Made by a program: the position numbers and the translations under genes. Shown here piece after piece: positions 15,077 through 24,169 of a stretch of DNA of 35,347 nucleotides; the first letter of the stretch is position 1, and every line of letters starts with the position of its first letter. The notes beneath the pieces are model-generated. The model was given only the letters and a program-made list of their open reading frames with translations. It was not told the origin of the DNA and did not search any database. The DNA is taken from positions 1 through 35,347 of the forward strand of contig QCLX01000016.1 of the NCBI GenBank assembly GCA_003214215.1, written 5' to 3'. Origin of the DNA: Prochlorococcus sp. AG-418-G18. Its GTDB lineage: Bacteria; Cyanobacteriota; Cyanobacteriia; PCC-6307; Cyanobiaceae.

Positions 15077-15613
15077 ATGAAAGAAGCCAATTCAAATGAT
15101 AATTATGATGCAAAGACTCTATTATTAAATGACTCAAATGGAAACGAGCTATTTTGTTATCTTGAACAATTAGTAAGTGTTGAAGGCCAAGAATATGCTT
15201 TATTAACGCCAGTTGATACTCCAGTAAGTCTTTTTAAGATAAATGAAAAAGATGAACATGAACTTATTGAGAAAGTAGATAAAAATGAACAAATACTAAA
15301 AAATGCTGAAGCAGTACTTCAAGAACATGATTTAAGACTTATCAGATCAGCAGTCACATTAACAGTATCAGGTGAACTTGAAGAACCGATTTACGATGAA
15401 TTAGAAGAAGATTACGTCGATGATGATTGTGATAGTTATGAATTGCTCGTTAACTTTAATCTTTTTGACCAAGAATATGGCTTATATATTCCACTAGATC
15501 CTTTTTTTATTGTGGGTAAATTAAAAGACAAAGGGGCCTTATTAGTTGAAGATGATGAGTTCGATAAAATTCAACCTTTGATTGAAAGTGAGCTTGAAAA
15601 AAGTAGTTCTTAA
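15077..15613 (+). CDS. DUF3727 protein
   Basis: A 178-residue very acidic soluble protein. It starts with a beta-rich DUF1292-like segment (LNDSNGNELFCYLEQLVSVEGQEYALLTPVDTPV) and continues with an acidic middle (LEEDYVDDDCDSYELLV) and a final beta segment (YGLYIPLDPFFIVGKL). This layout is the cyanobacterial/plastid DUF3727 family, of unknown role. It sits between ruvX and a YqeG phosphatase, and the arrangement with proB behind is co-directional with 5-nt gaps. I infer no function. Confidence 0.8.
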   Translation: MKEANSNDNYDAKTLLLNDSNGNELFCYLEQLVSVEGQEYALLTPVDTPVSLFKINEKDEHELIEKVDKNEQILKNAEAVLQEHDLRLIRSAVTLTVSGELEEPIYDELEEDYVDDDCDSYELLVNFNLFDQEYGLYIPLDPFFIVGKLKDKGALLVEDDEFDKIQPLIESELEKSSS

Positions 15614-15618
15614 AATAA

Positions 15619-16113
15619 ATGAGATCTATCCTAAAAGTCAATTGGGATTCAAACTTACCAATATATAATATTTCTCAATCTGAGTTGCAAAAAAAAGGAA
15701 TTAATTCTTTATTGCTAGACGTGGATGGGACTCTAGTAAATAGGAAATCATATATGATCCCAAAAGCTGTAAAGAATTGGATAATAGAATCTAAAGAACT
15801 TTTCTCCTTATATTTAATAAGTAATAACCCATCAAAAAAAAGAATCGCAAAAATAGCGAAAGAATTAAATTTAAGGTACAAATACAATGCATCAAAACCA
15901 AGAAAAAAAGTAACTTTGTCTGCTATCAAAGAAATTGGCAGAGACCCAAAAAATATAGCCATTATTGGCGATAGAATTTTTACAGATATTATTGTTGGGA
16001 ATAGATGTAATATAAAAACAATATTAGTTAAGCGATTAAATAGAGATGGCTTGCCTATTAAATTTAATTTAACTTTGACAATAGAAAAATTAATTTCTCA
16101 TTTTATAAAATGA
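15619..16113 (+). CDS. YqeG-family HAD phosphatase (possible PGP phosphatase)
   Basis: A 164-residue HAD-superfamily phosphatase (subclass IIIA). Motif I is D34-x-D36-G-T ([10 protein letters not shown]), motif II is the S/T in LISNNPS, motif III K near 95 (KPRKK) and motif [10 protein letters not shown]. YqeG-type proteins are homologous to yeast Gep4 and plant PGPP1, phosphatidylglycerophosphate phosphatases, so this may dephosphorylate the product of PgsA (encoded at 7810). That is inference from family knowledge. The TGA overlaps the proB ATG by 4 nt (ATGA), coupling their translation. Confidence 0.85.
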   Translation: MRSILKVNWDSNLPIYNISQSELQKKGINSLLLDVDGTLVNRKSYMIPKAVKNWIIESKELFSLYLISNNPSKKRIAKIAKELNLRYKYNASKPRKKVTLSAIKEIGRDPKNIAIIGDRIFTDIIVGNRCNIKTILVKRLNRDGLPIKFNLTLTIEKLISHFIK

Positions 16114-17192
16114 AAACCTGGGTTATAAAAATTGGTACTAGTATTTTAAGAGGAACAGAGGGAACATCTACAGAAGAAGTTATTGAAAACCTTTCTAGAT
16201 CCTTTACAAGTTTTCTTTCAAAAGGAAACAAATTAATCTTAGTAACTAGTGGAGCCGTTGGATTAGGTTGCCAAAAATTAAACATTAAAACGAGGCCAAA
16301 TGATTTAAGTACCCTTCAAGCTACTGCTGCAGTAGGTCAAGTTAATTTAATGTCCTTATACGATAAAGTATTTAATAAATTAGGTCATAATATTGCTCAA
16401 ATTTTAATAACTAAAGCTGATTTCAATTCAAGAGAATCCTTTAATAACGCTTCTAAAACTTTAAAAAAATTAATCGATTTGAATGTAATTCCAATAGTAA
16501 ATGAAAATGATACCGTAGCAAATGAAGAGCTTAAATATGGAGATAATGATACCCTCTCTGCTTTAGTTGCCTTAGCTATAAATGCTAACAAGCTTATTTT
16601 ATTAACCGATATTGAAAATCTATACTCAAAAGATCCACGCAATAATAAAGATGCGCAACCTATTAAAGAAGTTCATAATAGTGAATTAAAAGAAATTAAA
16701 GATAAAAATATTCAAAACTCAAATAATGGATGGGGAACAGGAGGAATATCTACAAAATTAATCTCTGCAGAAATAGCAACAAAAGGAGGAGTTGAAGTCC
16801 AACTAGTAGATGGAACTAATAAAAAAAACTTAATTGAAATTTTTAATAATAATAAAATTGGGACTTTATTTTATCCAGTAGAAAAACCTATAGGAAACAA
16901 AAAAAGTTGGCTTTCACATGCAATTCAAACAGTAGGGAAAATTACTTTAGATGATGGCGCTTCTTTTGCAATTAAAAAAAAAGGTGCCTCACTTTTAGCG
17001 GTCGGTGTTAAGAATGTAGAAGGAAACTTTACGATTAATCAGGCAGTTAAAATCGTAAATACAAATGATAAAGAAGTTGCAAAAGGTTTAGTATCAATAA
17101 GTAGCGACAAATTAAGAAGTATCTTAAATAATAAAGAAAATAACAACTCCTCGATAATTGTCGTACACAGAGATGTTCTTGCTCTCTCTTAG
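16110..17192 (+). CDS. proB: Glutamate 5-kinase (proline biosynthesis)
   Basis: A 360-residue enzyme that phosphorylates glutamate, first step of proline synthesis. The amino-acid-kinase fold is clear: [10 protein letters not shown] near the start, [10 protein letters not shown] (residues ~44-53), VNENDTVAN with the glutamate-binding N-E-N-D (~131), [14 protein letters not shown], and the GTGGISTKL nucleotide segment. The C-terminal ~85 residues form a PUA domain ([21 protein letters not shown]). Length is normal for the two-domain enzyme. It overlaps the YqeG phosphatase gene by 4 nt. Confidence 0.96.
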   Translation: MKTWVIKIGTSILRGTEGTSTEEVIENLSRSFTSFLSKGNKLILVTSGAVGLGCQKLNIKTRPNDLSTLQATAAVGQVNLMSLYDKVFNKLGHNIAQILITKADFNSRESFNNASKTLKKLIDLNVIPIVNENDTVANEELKYGDNDTLSALVALAINANKLILLTDIENLYSKDPRNNKDAQPIKEVHNSELKEIKDKNIQNSNNGWGTGGISTKLISAEIATKGGVEVQLVDGTNKKNLIEIFNNNKIGTLFYPVEKPIGNKKSWLSHAIQTVGKITLDDGASFAIKKKGASLLAVGVKNVEGNFTINQAVKIVNTNDKEVAKGLVSISSDKLRSILNNKENNNSSIIVVHRDVLALS

Positions 17193-17211
17193 AAAAAATT
17201 AAAACTGAAAA

Positions 17212-18246
17212 ATGCTTTTAAGTGATTTAGTTGATCTAATAAAAAAAGGAAATTCAAATTTCATTAGTGCCAATATTTTCGAAGATTTAAATATAGATGA
17301 TGCCGCCTCGTTAGATGCTGCAGTTAAGCATCAAATAACTTTTTTAGAAGAAAATAATATCCTTAAAGAAAAATTAGATCAAACTAAAGCATCCGCAATA
17401 ATAACTACTAACAACGATGAAATCGTTAGTGCCCTAAAGAAACTAAATATATCAAACGTAATCGTTAAAAATCCAAGAATTGCATTTGCAGAAGTATTGG
17501 ATTGTTTATATAAAACTATCAATTTCAAACCAGGAATTCACGCTTCAGCGGTTATAGATAAAACAGCAATAATTGGAGCAGATTGCCATATTGGACCTAA
17601 TGTCTATATTGGAGAAAATACTGTAATTGGAGACAATAATCATATTCTTCCTGGATCATCAATTTTAGGCAATGTTCGAATAGGAAATAATAATATAATT
17701 CATCCAAATTGTGTAATTTACGAAAATACCACTCTTAAAAATAATTGTGTAATTAATTCAAATTCTGTTATTGGATCAGAGGGATTTGGTTTTATTCCTA
17801 AAAATGGCAAATGGGTAAAGATGCCTCAAAAAGGTGGTGTAAAAATAATGAGTTTCGTAGAAATTGGAACGAATTGTTGTATCGATAGACCCGCAGTTGG
17901 ATTTACTTTTATTGATGAGGGAACAAAGCTGGATAATTTAATACAAATAGGTCATGGAGTGAAAATTGGAAAGAATTGTGCATTTGCAGCTCAAGTTGGT
18001 ATCGCTGGAGGAGCAAATATTGGAGATGGTGTTATTTTGGCAGGGCAAGTAGGAGTAAATAATAGAGTAAAAGTTGGTAATAATGTCATAGCGAGTTCAA
18101 AATGCGGTATTCATTGTGACATAGAAGATGGCAAGGTAATTAGTGGTTTCCCTGCGATGGAAAATAAATCATGGCTAAGGAGTTCAAGTATTTTTAAAAA
18201 ATTACCAGAATTAGCAAAAAAACTTAGACAATTAGACAAGCAATAA
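17212..18246 (+). CDS. lpxD: UDP-3-O-acylglucosamine N-acyltransferase (lipid A)
   Basis: A 344-residue acyltransferase for lipid A synthesis in the cytosol. Residues 1-100 are the uridine-binding LpxD N-domain. Residues ~108-310 are a left-handed beta-helix of isoleucine-glycine hexapeptide repeats (IGADCHIGPNVYIGENTVIG and onward). The catalytic histidine lies in IQIGHGVKIG at H248, equivalent to E. coli H239. A short helical C-terminus ends the protein. Start ATG comes 19 nt after proB. Presence supports a lipid A-bearing outer membrane. Confidence 0.95.
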   Translation: MLLSDLVDLIKKGNSNFISANIFEDLNIDDAASLDAAVKHQITFLEENNILKEKLDQTKASAIITTNNDEIVSALKKLNISNVIVKNPRIAFAEVLDCLYKTINFKPGIHASAVIDKTAIIGADCHIGPNVYIGENTVIGDNNHILPGSSILGNVRIGNNNIIHPNCVIYENTTLKNNCVINSNSVIGSEGFGFIPKNGKWVKMPQKGGVKIMSFVEIGTNCCIDRPAVGFTFIDEGTKLDNLIQIGHGVKIGKNCAFAAQVGIAGGANIGDGVILAGQVGVNNRVKVGNNVIASSKCGIHCDIEDGKVISGFPAMENKSWLRSSSIFKKLPELAKKLRQLDKQ

Positions 18247-18274
18247 TTTATTGTTCTATTAAACAAAAATTTAA

Positions 18275-19348
18275 ATGAAGAAATATAAGATTGTTTTATT
18301 GTCAGGAGACGGAATTGGACCAGAGATTTCAGAAGTTTCAAAAAAAGTTTTAAAAAAGCTTTCAAAAAATCATAATTTCGATATTGAGATTATTGAGAAA
18401 TTATTTGGAGGGATAGCTTATGAAAAATATGGGACTCCTGCTCCAGATGAGACACTAGATCAATGCAAAAAAAGTGATGCTGTACTTTTAGCATGTGTTG
18501 GAGATATTAAATATGACTCTCTTGAAAGAGAATTAAGGCCAGAAAGTGGTTTACTAAAGTTAAGATCTGCCCTAAACCTTTTTGCAAATATAAGGCCTGT
18601 CAAAATACGAAAATCTCTATTAGATTCAAGTACATTAAAAAAAGAAATCGTTGAGCATGTAGATCTCATTGTTGTAAGAGAATTAATAGGGGGAATTTAT
18701 TTTGGAAAACCAAGAGGACATATAACAAATACAAAAATTCCAAAAGCTTTCAATACGATGGTTTATGATTCGGCCGAAATAGAGAGAATAACTGAAATAG
18801 CAATAAAAATTGCTAACCAAAGAAATAAAAAAATATGTTCTGTTGATAAGTCAAATGTTCTTGAGGTTAGTCAATTGTGGAGAGATACAGTTTTAAATAT
18901 CACTTCAAAAGATAAAAATATATCTCTAAGCAATATGTACGTTGATAATGCAGCGATGCAATTAGTTAGAGATCCTGGTCAATTTGATGTAATTTTAACA
19001 AGTAATTTATTTGGAGATATTTTAAGCGACTTAGCCGCAATGTTAACTGGTTCTATTGGTATGCTTCCATCTGCTTCTCTAAACAATAATGGTCCGGGAG
19101 TTTTTGAACCTGTTCATGGTTCGGCTCCTGATATAGCAGGTAAAAACATAGCAAATCCTATAGCAATGCTCTTATCTGCTTCCATGATGTTAAAAATTGG
19201 ATTAAATGAAGAAAAAGCTGCAGAAAATTTAGAAACTGCCATTGATAAAGTTTTATCAAAAGGATTTAGAACAGCAGATTTAGCTGATGGGTCTTCTGAA
19301 GTTTTATCTTGCAGTGAAATCGGAGATAAAATAATGGATGAAATTTAA
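18275..19348 (+). CDS. leuB: 3-isopropylmalate dehydrogenase (leucine biosynthesis)
   Basis: A 357-residue NAD-dependent dehydrogenase that oxidises and decarboxylates 3-isopropylmalate. The N-terminus LLSGDGIGPEI, the substrate arginines in RPESGLLKLRSALNLFANIRP, and the late metal- and cofactor-binding segment with NMYVDNAAMQL, NLFGDILSDLAAMLTGSIGMLPSA, then EPVHGSAPDIAGKNIANP are all present and complete. Length is standard. An 89-nt gap with A/T runs separates it from prk. Confidence 0.97.
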   Translation: MKKYKIVLLSGDGIGPEISEVSKKVLKKLSKNHNFDIEIIEKLFGGIAYEKYGTPAPDETLDQCKKSDAVLLACVGDIKYDSLERELRPESGLLKLRSALNLFANIRPVKIRKSLLDSSTLKKEIVEHVDLIVVRELIGGIYFGKPRGHITNTKIPKAFNTMVYDSAEIERITEIAIKIANQRNKKICSVDKSNVLEVSQLWRDTVLNITSKDKNISLSNMYVDNAAMQLVRDPGQFDVILTSNLFGDILSDLAAMLTGSIGMLPSASLNNNGPGVFEPVHGSAPDIAGKNIANPIAMLLSASMMLKIGLNEEKAAENLETAIDKVLSKGFRTADLADGSSEVLSCSEIGDKIMDEI

Positions 19349-19437
19349 AAAAAAATTAATAAATAAAAAAATATTTTTAAGTAAAACATAAAGTTGGCAT
19401 ATGACCTGTCAGAATCATGAGATATTGTTTTTAAAAA

Positions 19438-20334
19438 ATGTCAAAACGTCATCCAGTAGTTGCTGTAACAGGATCTTCAGGAGCAGGAACAAGTACAGTA
19501 AAAAGAGCCTTTGAGCATATTTTTGCCAGAGAAGATATTGTTCCTGCAGTTGTAGAAGGTGATAGTTACCACAGATTTGAGAGAATGCCTATGAAAAAAG
19601 CTATGGCAGACGCTCTTTCAAATGGTGAAAATTTCTCTCATTTTGGTCCAGAGGCTAATCTTTTTGACAAGCTAGAAGAACTTTTTAAAATTTATGGTGA
19701 AACTGGAGGAGGAAAGAAAAGATATTATCTACATAGTCTTGAAGAAGCAGAAGAACATAATACAAGACTTGGGACATCCTTAGAACCTGGACAATTTACT
19801 CCATGGGAAGATATTCCTGAGGGAACAGATGTACTTTTTTATGAAGGTTTGCATGGCGGAGTAGAAGGTGATGGATACAATGTTGCCTCTTATGCTGATT
19901 TACTTGTTGGTGTTGTTCCGATAACAAATTTAGAGTGGATTCAAAAAATCCATAGAGATAACGCAGAAAGAGGTTACTCAGCGGAAACCATTGTGGATAC
20001 TATATTGAGAAGAATGCCAGATTATATAAATCACATATGCCCACAATTCAGCAAAACCGATATTAATTTCCAAAGAATTCCCACAATTGACACCTCTAAT
20101 CCTTTCATATGCAGGAATATCCCAACTCCTGATGAGAGCTTTGTGATCATACATTTCAGAAAAGGTGCAAGAGAGAAATGGGGGATTGATTTTCAATACT
20201 TGCTTGGAATGATTAACGATTCATTTATGTCAAGTCCAACAAGTATCGTTGTAAATGGAGGAAAAATGGGATTCGCAATGGAACTAATTCTCACTCCAAT
20301 AATTCATAAAATGATTGAGGAGAAGAATAAATAA
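19438..20334 (+). CDS. prk: Phosphoribulokinase, class I (proteobacterial type)
   Basis: A 298-residue enzyme that makes ribulose 1,5-bisphosphate for Rubisco. The P-loop TGSSGAGTST (11-20), D42 and the catalytic E136 in YEGLHGG match the bacterial (class I) enzyme, which is ~290 residues and octameric, not the ~330-residue plant/beta-cyanobacterial form. There are only two cysteines (C201, C225) and none in the P-loop, so the thioredoxin/CP12 disulfide regulation of class II enzymes is not possible by the known cysteines. This fits alpha-cyanobacteria, which also carry proteobacterial-type Rubisco and carboxysomes. Followed by accD, preceded by leuB. Confidence 0.93.
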   Translation: MSKRHPVVAVTGSSGAGTSTVKRAFEHIFAREDIVPAVVEGDSYHRFERMPMKKAMADALSNGENFSHFGPEANLFDKLEELFKIYGETGGGKKRYYLHSLEEAEEHNTRLGTSLEPGQFTPWEDIPEGTDVLFYEGLHGGVEGDGYNVASYADLLVGVVPITNLEWIQKIHRDNAERGYSAETIVDTILRRMPDYINHICPQFSKTDINFQRIPTIDTSNPFICRNIPTPDESFVIIHFRKGAREKWGIDFQYLLGMINDSFMSSPTSIVVNGGKMGFAMELILTPIIHKMIEEKNK

Positions 20335-20474
20335 TATTTAATTTTGGATTATCAACTCAAATCATTATATTTTTCACTTCAAGGAATTTCTAATCTAGAA
20401 GATCTCAAATTTTTATATATCTTTCTTGATAAAAGTACCTTGTTTAGATTTAAATAGAAAAAACAGGAAAAGTT

Positions 20475-21356
20475 GTGTCATTAATCGACTGGTTTGCCGC
20501 AAGGCGTAAAGATCAATTTGTTGGGAAAGTTTCGCAAGATACTGATGAGGGAGATGGTTTGTGGGTTAAATGTTCAGAATGTTCGCAAGTTGCCTATAGA
20601 AAAGACTTAATTTCAAATTTCAATGTTTGTAGTAATTGTGGCCACCATAATAGGATTAATAGTGATGAAAGGATAAATATAATTGCTGATAAAAATTCAT
20701 TCAAAGAGTTTGATAGTTCACTAAGTCCTACAGATCCTTTAGGTTTTAAAGATAGAAGGTCTTATGCTGATCGAATTAAAGAAAGTCAAGCAGGTACAGG
20801 TTTAAGAGATGGTGTTATAACAGGTTTTTGTTCTGTAAATTCAATGCCTTTAGCATTAGCTGTTATGGATTTTAGATTTATGGGAGGATCAATGGGTTCA
20901 GTAGTTGGTGAAAAAATTACAAGGATAATTGAGAGAGCAACTTTAGAAAATTTCCCAATTCTTATTGTTTGTGCGTCGGGTGGGGCGAGGATGCAAGAAG
21001 GAATGTTAAGTCTCATGCAAATGGCAAAAATATCGGGAGCGCTAAAAAAACATAAAGAAAAAAATCTTCTTTATATGCCCTTATTAACTCATCCAACCAC
21101 TGGAGGTGTAACAGCAAGCTTTGCAATGTTAGGTGATTTAATTTTGGCGGAACCTAAAGCTCTTATTGGATTTGCTGGAAGAAGGGTTATAGAACAAACA
21201 TTAAGAGAAAAATTACCCGATAATTTTCAAACAGCTGAATATCTGCTTGAGCATGGTTTTGTTGATGTAATAGTTAAAAGGACAGATCTCAAGGATACTC
21301 TGAATAAAATTTTAAAAATTCATGGTGTAAGAGAACTTGTAAAACCAAATATGTAA
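20475..21356 (+). CDS. accD: Acetyl-CoA carboxylase carboxyltransferase beta subunit
   Basis: A 293-residue subunit that with AccA transfers the carboxyl group to acetyl-CoA, the first committed step of fatty acid synthesis. The zinc finger C33-x2-C36-x15-C52-x2-C55 is present, followed by the crotonase-like core ([42 protein letters not shown]). The start is GTG, with Shine-Dalgarno AGGA at 20465-20468 six nt upstream. The 140-nt gap before it is AT-rich; nothing else is recognised there. The following gene starts 1 nt after its stop. Confidence 0.96.
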   Translation: MSLIDWFAARRKDQFVGKVSQDTDEGDGLWVKCSECSQVAYRKDLISNFNVCSNCGHHNRINSDERINIIADKNSFKEFDSSLSPTDPLGFKDRRSYADRIKESQAGTGLRDGVITGFCSVNSMPLALAVMDFRFMGGSMGSVVGEKITRIIERATLENFPILIVCASGGARMQEGMLSLMQMAKISGALKKHKEKNLLYMPLLTHPTTGGVTASFAMLGDLILAEPKALIGFAGRRVIEQTLREKLPDNFQTAEYLLEHGFVDVIVKRTDLKDTLNKILKIHGVRELVKPNM

Positions 21357-21357
21357 A

Positions 21358-21750
21358 ATGAGAATTATTTCAAATTTCTTTTATTTTTCTTTAAGCCTTT
21401 TATTTTTTATTTTAAATTTTGCTCCATATTCTTATGGAATAGGAACTGTTGACTGGGTCCTACTAAAAGAGAATAATGAAGGGAAAGAATGGCTTGATAA
21501 AGGCAGTATTAAGCAGCTTCCAAATGGTGAAATAAGTGTCTTAACAAAGTTCTTTAAAAATCCAACTAATTCGGATGATGATGGAGAGTTATCACTTTAT
21601 GTAATGAGAATTAATTGTGATAAAAAAAAGTTTAAAGATACTTCCATAAATGGAATACCTCAATTCAATTCAAAATGGCAAACTTCTAAAAATGATGAAC
21701 TGATAGATGTTGTTATTGAAAATAGTTGTTCAGAGTTTATTAATGGATAA
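21358..21750 (+). CDS. Exported small protein, surface-adhesin-E-like
   Basis: A 130-residue protein with a strong N-terminal signal peptide (hydrophobic to about residue 26, then SYG). The mature part reads as a compact beta-rich domain with W-x-L (DWVLLKENNEGKEWLDKGSI), a strand of the kind V-L-T-K-F-F, and two cysteines (in INCDKKKF and ENSCSEF) that may form a disulfide. It loosely resembles the surface-adhesin E-like fold family. Starts 1 nt after the accD stop and is followed closely by the oxidoreductase. Function unknown. Confidence 0.6.
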   Translation: MRIISNFFYFSLSLLFFILNFAPYSYGIGTVDWVLLKENNEGKEWLDKGSIKQLPNGEISVLTKFFKNPTNSDDDGELSLYVMRINCDKKKFKDTSINGIPQFNSKWQTSKNDELIDVVIENSCSEFING

Positions 21751-21752
21751 GA

Positions 21753-22850
21753 ATGAATTCTAAAAATAAAAAATTAAAAATAGCAATCGCTGGACTAGGG
21801 TTTGGTAAAAAAGTTCATTTAGAGGCATTAAAAAAGTCTGATTACTTAACTCCTGTAGCTATTTATCATTACGAGAATAAGCAAAAATCGATATTAGAAA
21901 AAGAAACGGGTTTAGATTTTTTTCATGATTGGGATGACTTAATTAAATCTCCAGAAATTGATGGGATCATTATTGCTACCCCTCCTGAATCAAGATTTAA
22001 ATTAGCAAAAAGCGCTCTTGAGAACAATAAAAATTTGCTACTAGAAAAACCTGTTTCAATATCGTCCCATGAAATAGAAGAGCTTCAGAGAATATCTTTG
22101 ATTAATAACTTAAGCGTATGTGTTGATTTCGAATACAGAGCAGTACCCCTTTTTCTTCAGACAAAAAAACTTCTTGATGAAAAAATTTTAGGAGAAATAT
22201 ATTTAGTCAAATTAGATTGGTTAATGGGGAGCAGATCCGATCCTAAAAGAGCTTGGAATTGGTATTCTTTGGAAGAAAAAGGTGGAGGAGTTATTGGCGC
22301 CTTGGGTACTCATGCATTCGACATGTTGAATTGGTTTTTTGGAGAATCAATAAATGTATCTGGTAAGTTAGCAACATCAATCAAAAAAAGACCTTTACCT
22401 AATTCATCTGATTTAAATGAGGTTACTAGTGAAGATGTTTGTCTCGCTGATATAGAAATATCAAACTACAGCTCCAATCTTATTCCATGTCAAGTATCTT
22501 TATCATCGATTTCTAAAAACGGCAGAGGATTTAGTTTAGAAATATATGGAAGTGAAGGTTCACTTATTCTTAAAAGCGAGAACCAAATAGATTATGTCCA
22601 TGGTTTTAATTTAAGATATTCAAACAACGAAAATAAAATACAAAATTTAACTGCAGATTCAAATTTTAATTTTGAAAAAACATGGACTGATGGGAGAATA
22701 GCCCCAGTTTTAAGAATTCAAAATTTATGGGCTGAGAGTATTTTTAATGAAACACCCATCATCCCAGGCTTATGTGAGGGACTTGCTAGTCATAAAGTTT
22801 GCGAAGCTATAAGAGAATCGTCAAAGAGCGGATTAAGAATCAAAATTTAA
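21753..22850 (+). CDS. Gfo/Idh/MocA-family oxidoreductase
   Basis: A 365-residue NAD(P)-dependent oxidoreductase. The Rossmann motif is IAGLGFGKKVH (residues ~12-22), the family E-K-P is in LLLEKPVSIS (residues ~94-103), and the C-terminal alpha/beta domain carries the GGGVIGALGTHAFDML region, with the H-x3-D/Y pattern typical of the family. Substrate is not evident: sugars, inositols or biliverdin-type substrates are all used by relatives. It begins 2 nt after the preceding gene. Confidence 0.85.
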   Translation: MNSKNKKLKIAIAGLGFGKKVHLEALKKSDYLTPVAIYHYENKQKSILEKETGLDFFHDWDDLIKSPEIDGIIIATPPESRFKLAKSALENNKNLLLEKPVSISSHEIEELQRISLINNLSVCVDFEYRAVPLFLQTKKLLDEKILGEIYLVKLDWLMGSRSDPKRAWNWYSLEEKGGGVIGALGTHAFDMLNWFFGESINVSGKLATSIKKRPLPNSSDLNEVTSEDVCLADIEISNYSSNLIPCQVSLSSISKNGRGFSLEIYGSEGSLILKSENQIDYVHGFNLRYSNNENKIQNLTADSNFNFEKTWTDGRIAPVLRIQNLWAESIFNETPIIPGLCEGLASHKVCEAIRESSKSGLRIKI

Positions 22851-22953
22851 GGCTATACATTTATAAGTAGCAATTATCACGCGATAAAGTATTGGATTGA
22901 TTTTATTTTTTTTTCATATTCTGGAAAAATCAATTGAACTGAATTATTAAAGA

Positions 22954-24021
22954 ATGGCTTTAAATTATTACAAAAATGAGCTTAAAGAGAATGCTCAATT
23001 ACTAGCTTCTAAAGGGAAAGGGATATTAGCGGTAGATGAATCCACTAAAACAGTAGGTAAAAGACTCGCTGGAATTGGCGTTGAGAATACTGAAGATAAT
23101 AGGAAGGCATATAGAGGAATGCTTTTTACGACAGAAGGCCTTGGTAAATATATAAGTGGAGCAATCCTCTTCGAAGAAACTCTTTATCAGAATCACCAAG
23201 ATGGTGAGTCAATGGTTAAGAAACTAAATGATTTAGGTATTATTCCAGGTATAAAAGTAGATAAAGGTCTAAATCCACTTCCTGGAGGAGGAGATGTAGA
23301 AACTTTTTGCTCTGGCCTAGATGGGTTAGTTGAAAGAGCAGCAAAATATTATGAGCAAGGTGCAAGATTTGCAAAGTGGAGAGCAGTTCTCCAAATTACA
23401 AATGATGGTTGTCCTTCAAAACTATCAATTCAAGAGAATGCTTGGGGATTAGCAAGGTATGCAAGATCAGTTCAAGAATCTGGATTGGTACCAATTATTG
23501 AACCTGAAATTTTAATGGACGGCGACCATACTATTGAAAAGACTGCCGAAGTCCAAGAAGAGGTAATAAAACAGGTTTATATTGCCTGTCAAGCAAATGG
23601 AGTTTTTCTAGAAGGAACTCTATTAAAACCTTCTATGACTGTTAATGGCGCAGATTGTCCAACAAAGGCTGATCCTATGAAAGTTGCTGAAATGACAATC
23701 AGAACTATGGAAAGGTGCGTTCCTGCATCTGTTCCTGGAATAGTTTTCTTATCAGGAGGGTTAAGCGAAGAAGCTGCTTCTGTTTATTTAAATAATATGA
23801 ACACTCTTTACAGGAAAGCTTTATGGAATGTTTCATTCTCCTATGGAAGAGCATTACAGCACTCATGCTTAAAGGCCTGGAAAGGAAGCGATGTTGAAGG
23901 GGGTCAAAAAGCATTAATAGCAAGAGCCCAGGCAAACTCTGAAGCTTCAAAAGGTGCCTATGTAGCAGGATCGCAACCTTCATCTGATGAGCAATTGTTT
24001 GTGGCAGGCTACACTTACTAA
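22954..24021 (+). CDS. Fructose-bisphosphate aldolase, class I
   Basis: A 355-residue aldolase of the animal/plant Schiff-base type. The catalytic lysine is K225 in EGTLLKPSM; D28 (AVDES) and K141 (FAKWR) match the rabbit D33 and K146. The C-terminus ends in GYTY, the terminal tyrosine expected in this class. It splits or joins fructose 1,6-bisphosphate (and sedoheptulose bisphosphate) in glycolysis and the Calvin cycle. It lies immediately before the unrelated class II enzyme on the same strand. The 103-nt gap before it holds a T-run but no clear motif. Confidence 0.93.
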   Translation: MALNYYKNELKENAQLLASKGKGILAVDESTKTVGKRLAGIGVENTEDNRKAYRGMLFTTEGLGKYISGAILFEETLYQNHQDGESMVKKLNDLGIIPGIKVDKGLNPLPGGGDVETFCSGLDGLVERAAKYYEQGARFAKWRAVLQITNDGCPSKLSIQENAWGLARYARSVQESGLVPIIEPEILMDGDHTIEKTAEVQEEVIKQVYIACQANGVFLEGTLLKPSMTVNGADCPTKADPMKVAEMTIRTMERCVPASVPGIVFLSGGLSEEAASVYLNNMNTLYRKALWNVSFSYGRALQHSCLKAWKGSDVEGGQKALIARAQANSEASKGAYVAGSQPSSDEQLFVAGYTY

Positions 24022-24137
24022 CTAAAAAAAACCTAAAAATATACTCTGGGTCATAAAATTAGTTTCTTTAATTTAGTATTTTGTATATCTAATGACGTGA
24101 CATTTGATACCTCTTTATACTAAACTCTCGGAAACAT

Positions 24138-24153
24138 ATGCTTTATATAGCAT
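24138..24153. promoter_or_regulatory. Short dyad upstream of class II aldolase
   Basis: ATGCT-TTATAT-AGCAT has perfect 5-bp arms and a TATA-rich centre, 16 nt before the ATG at 24170. It could be a -10 region or operator. The remainder of the 148-nt gap is AT-rich, and no terminator hairpin is clear after the class I gene, so the two aldolases might be co-transcribed. Confidence 0.25.
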
Positions 24154-24169
24154 CTAACTTATTTTAATT

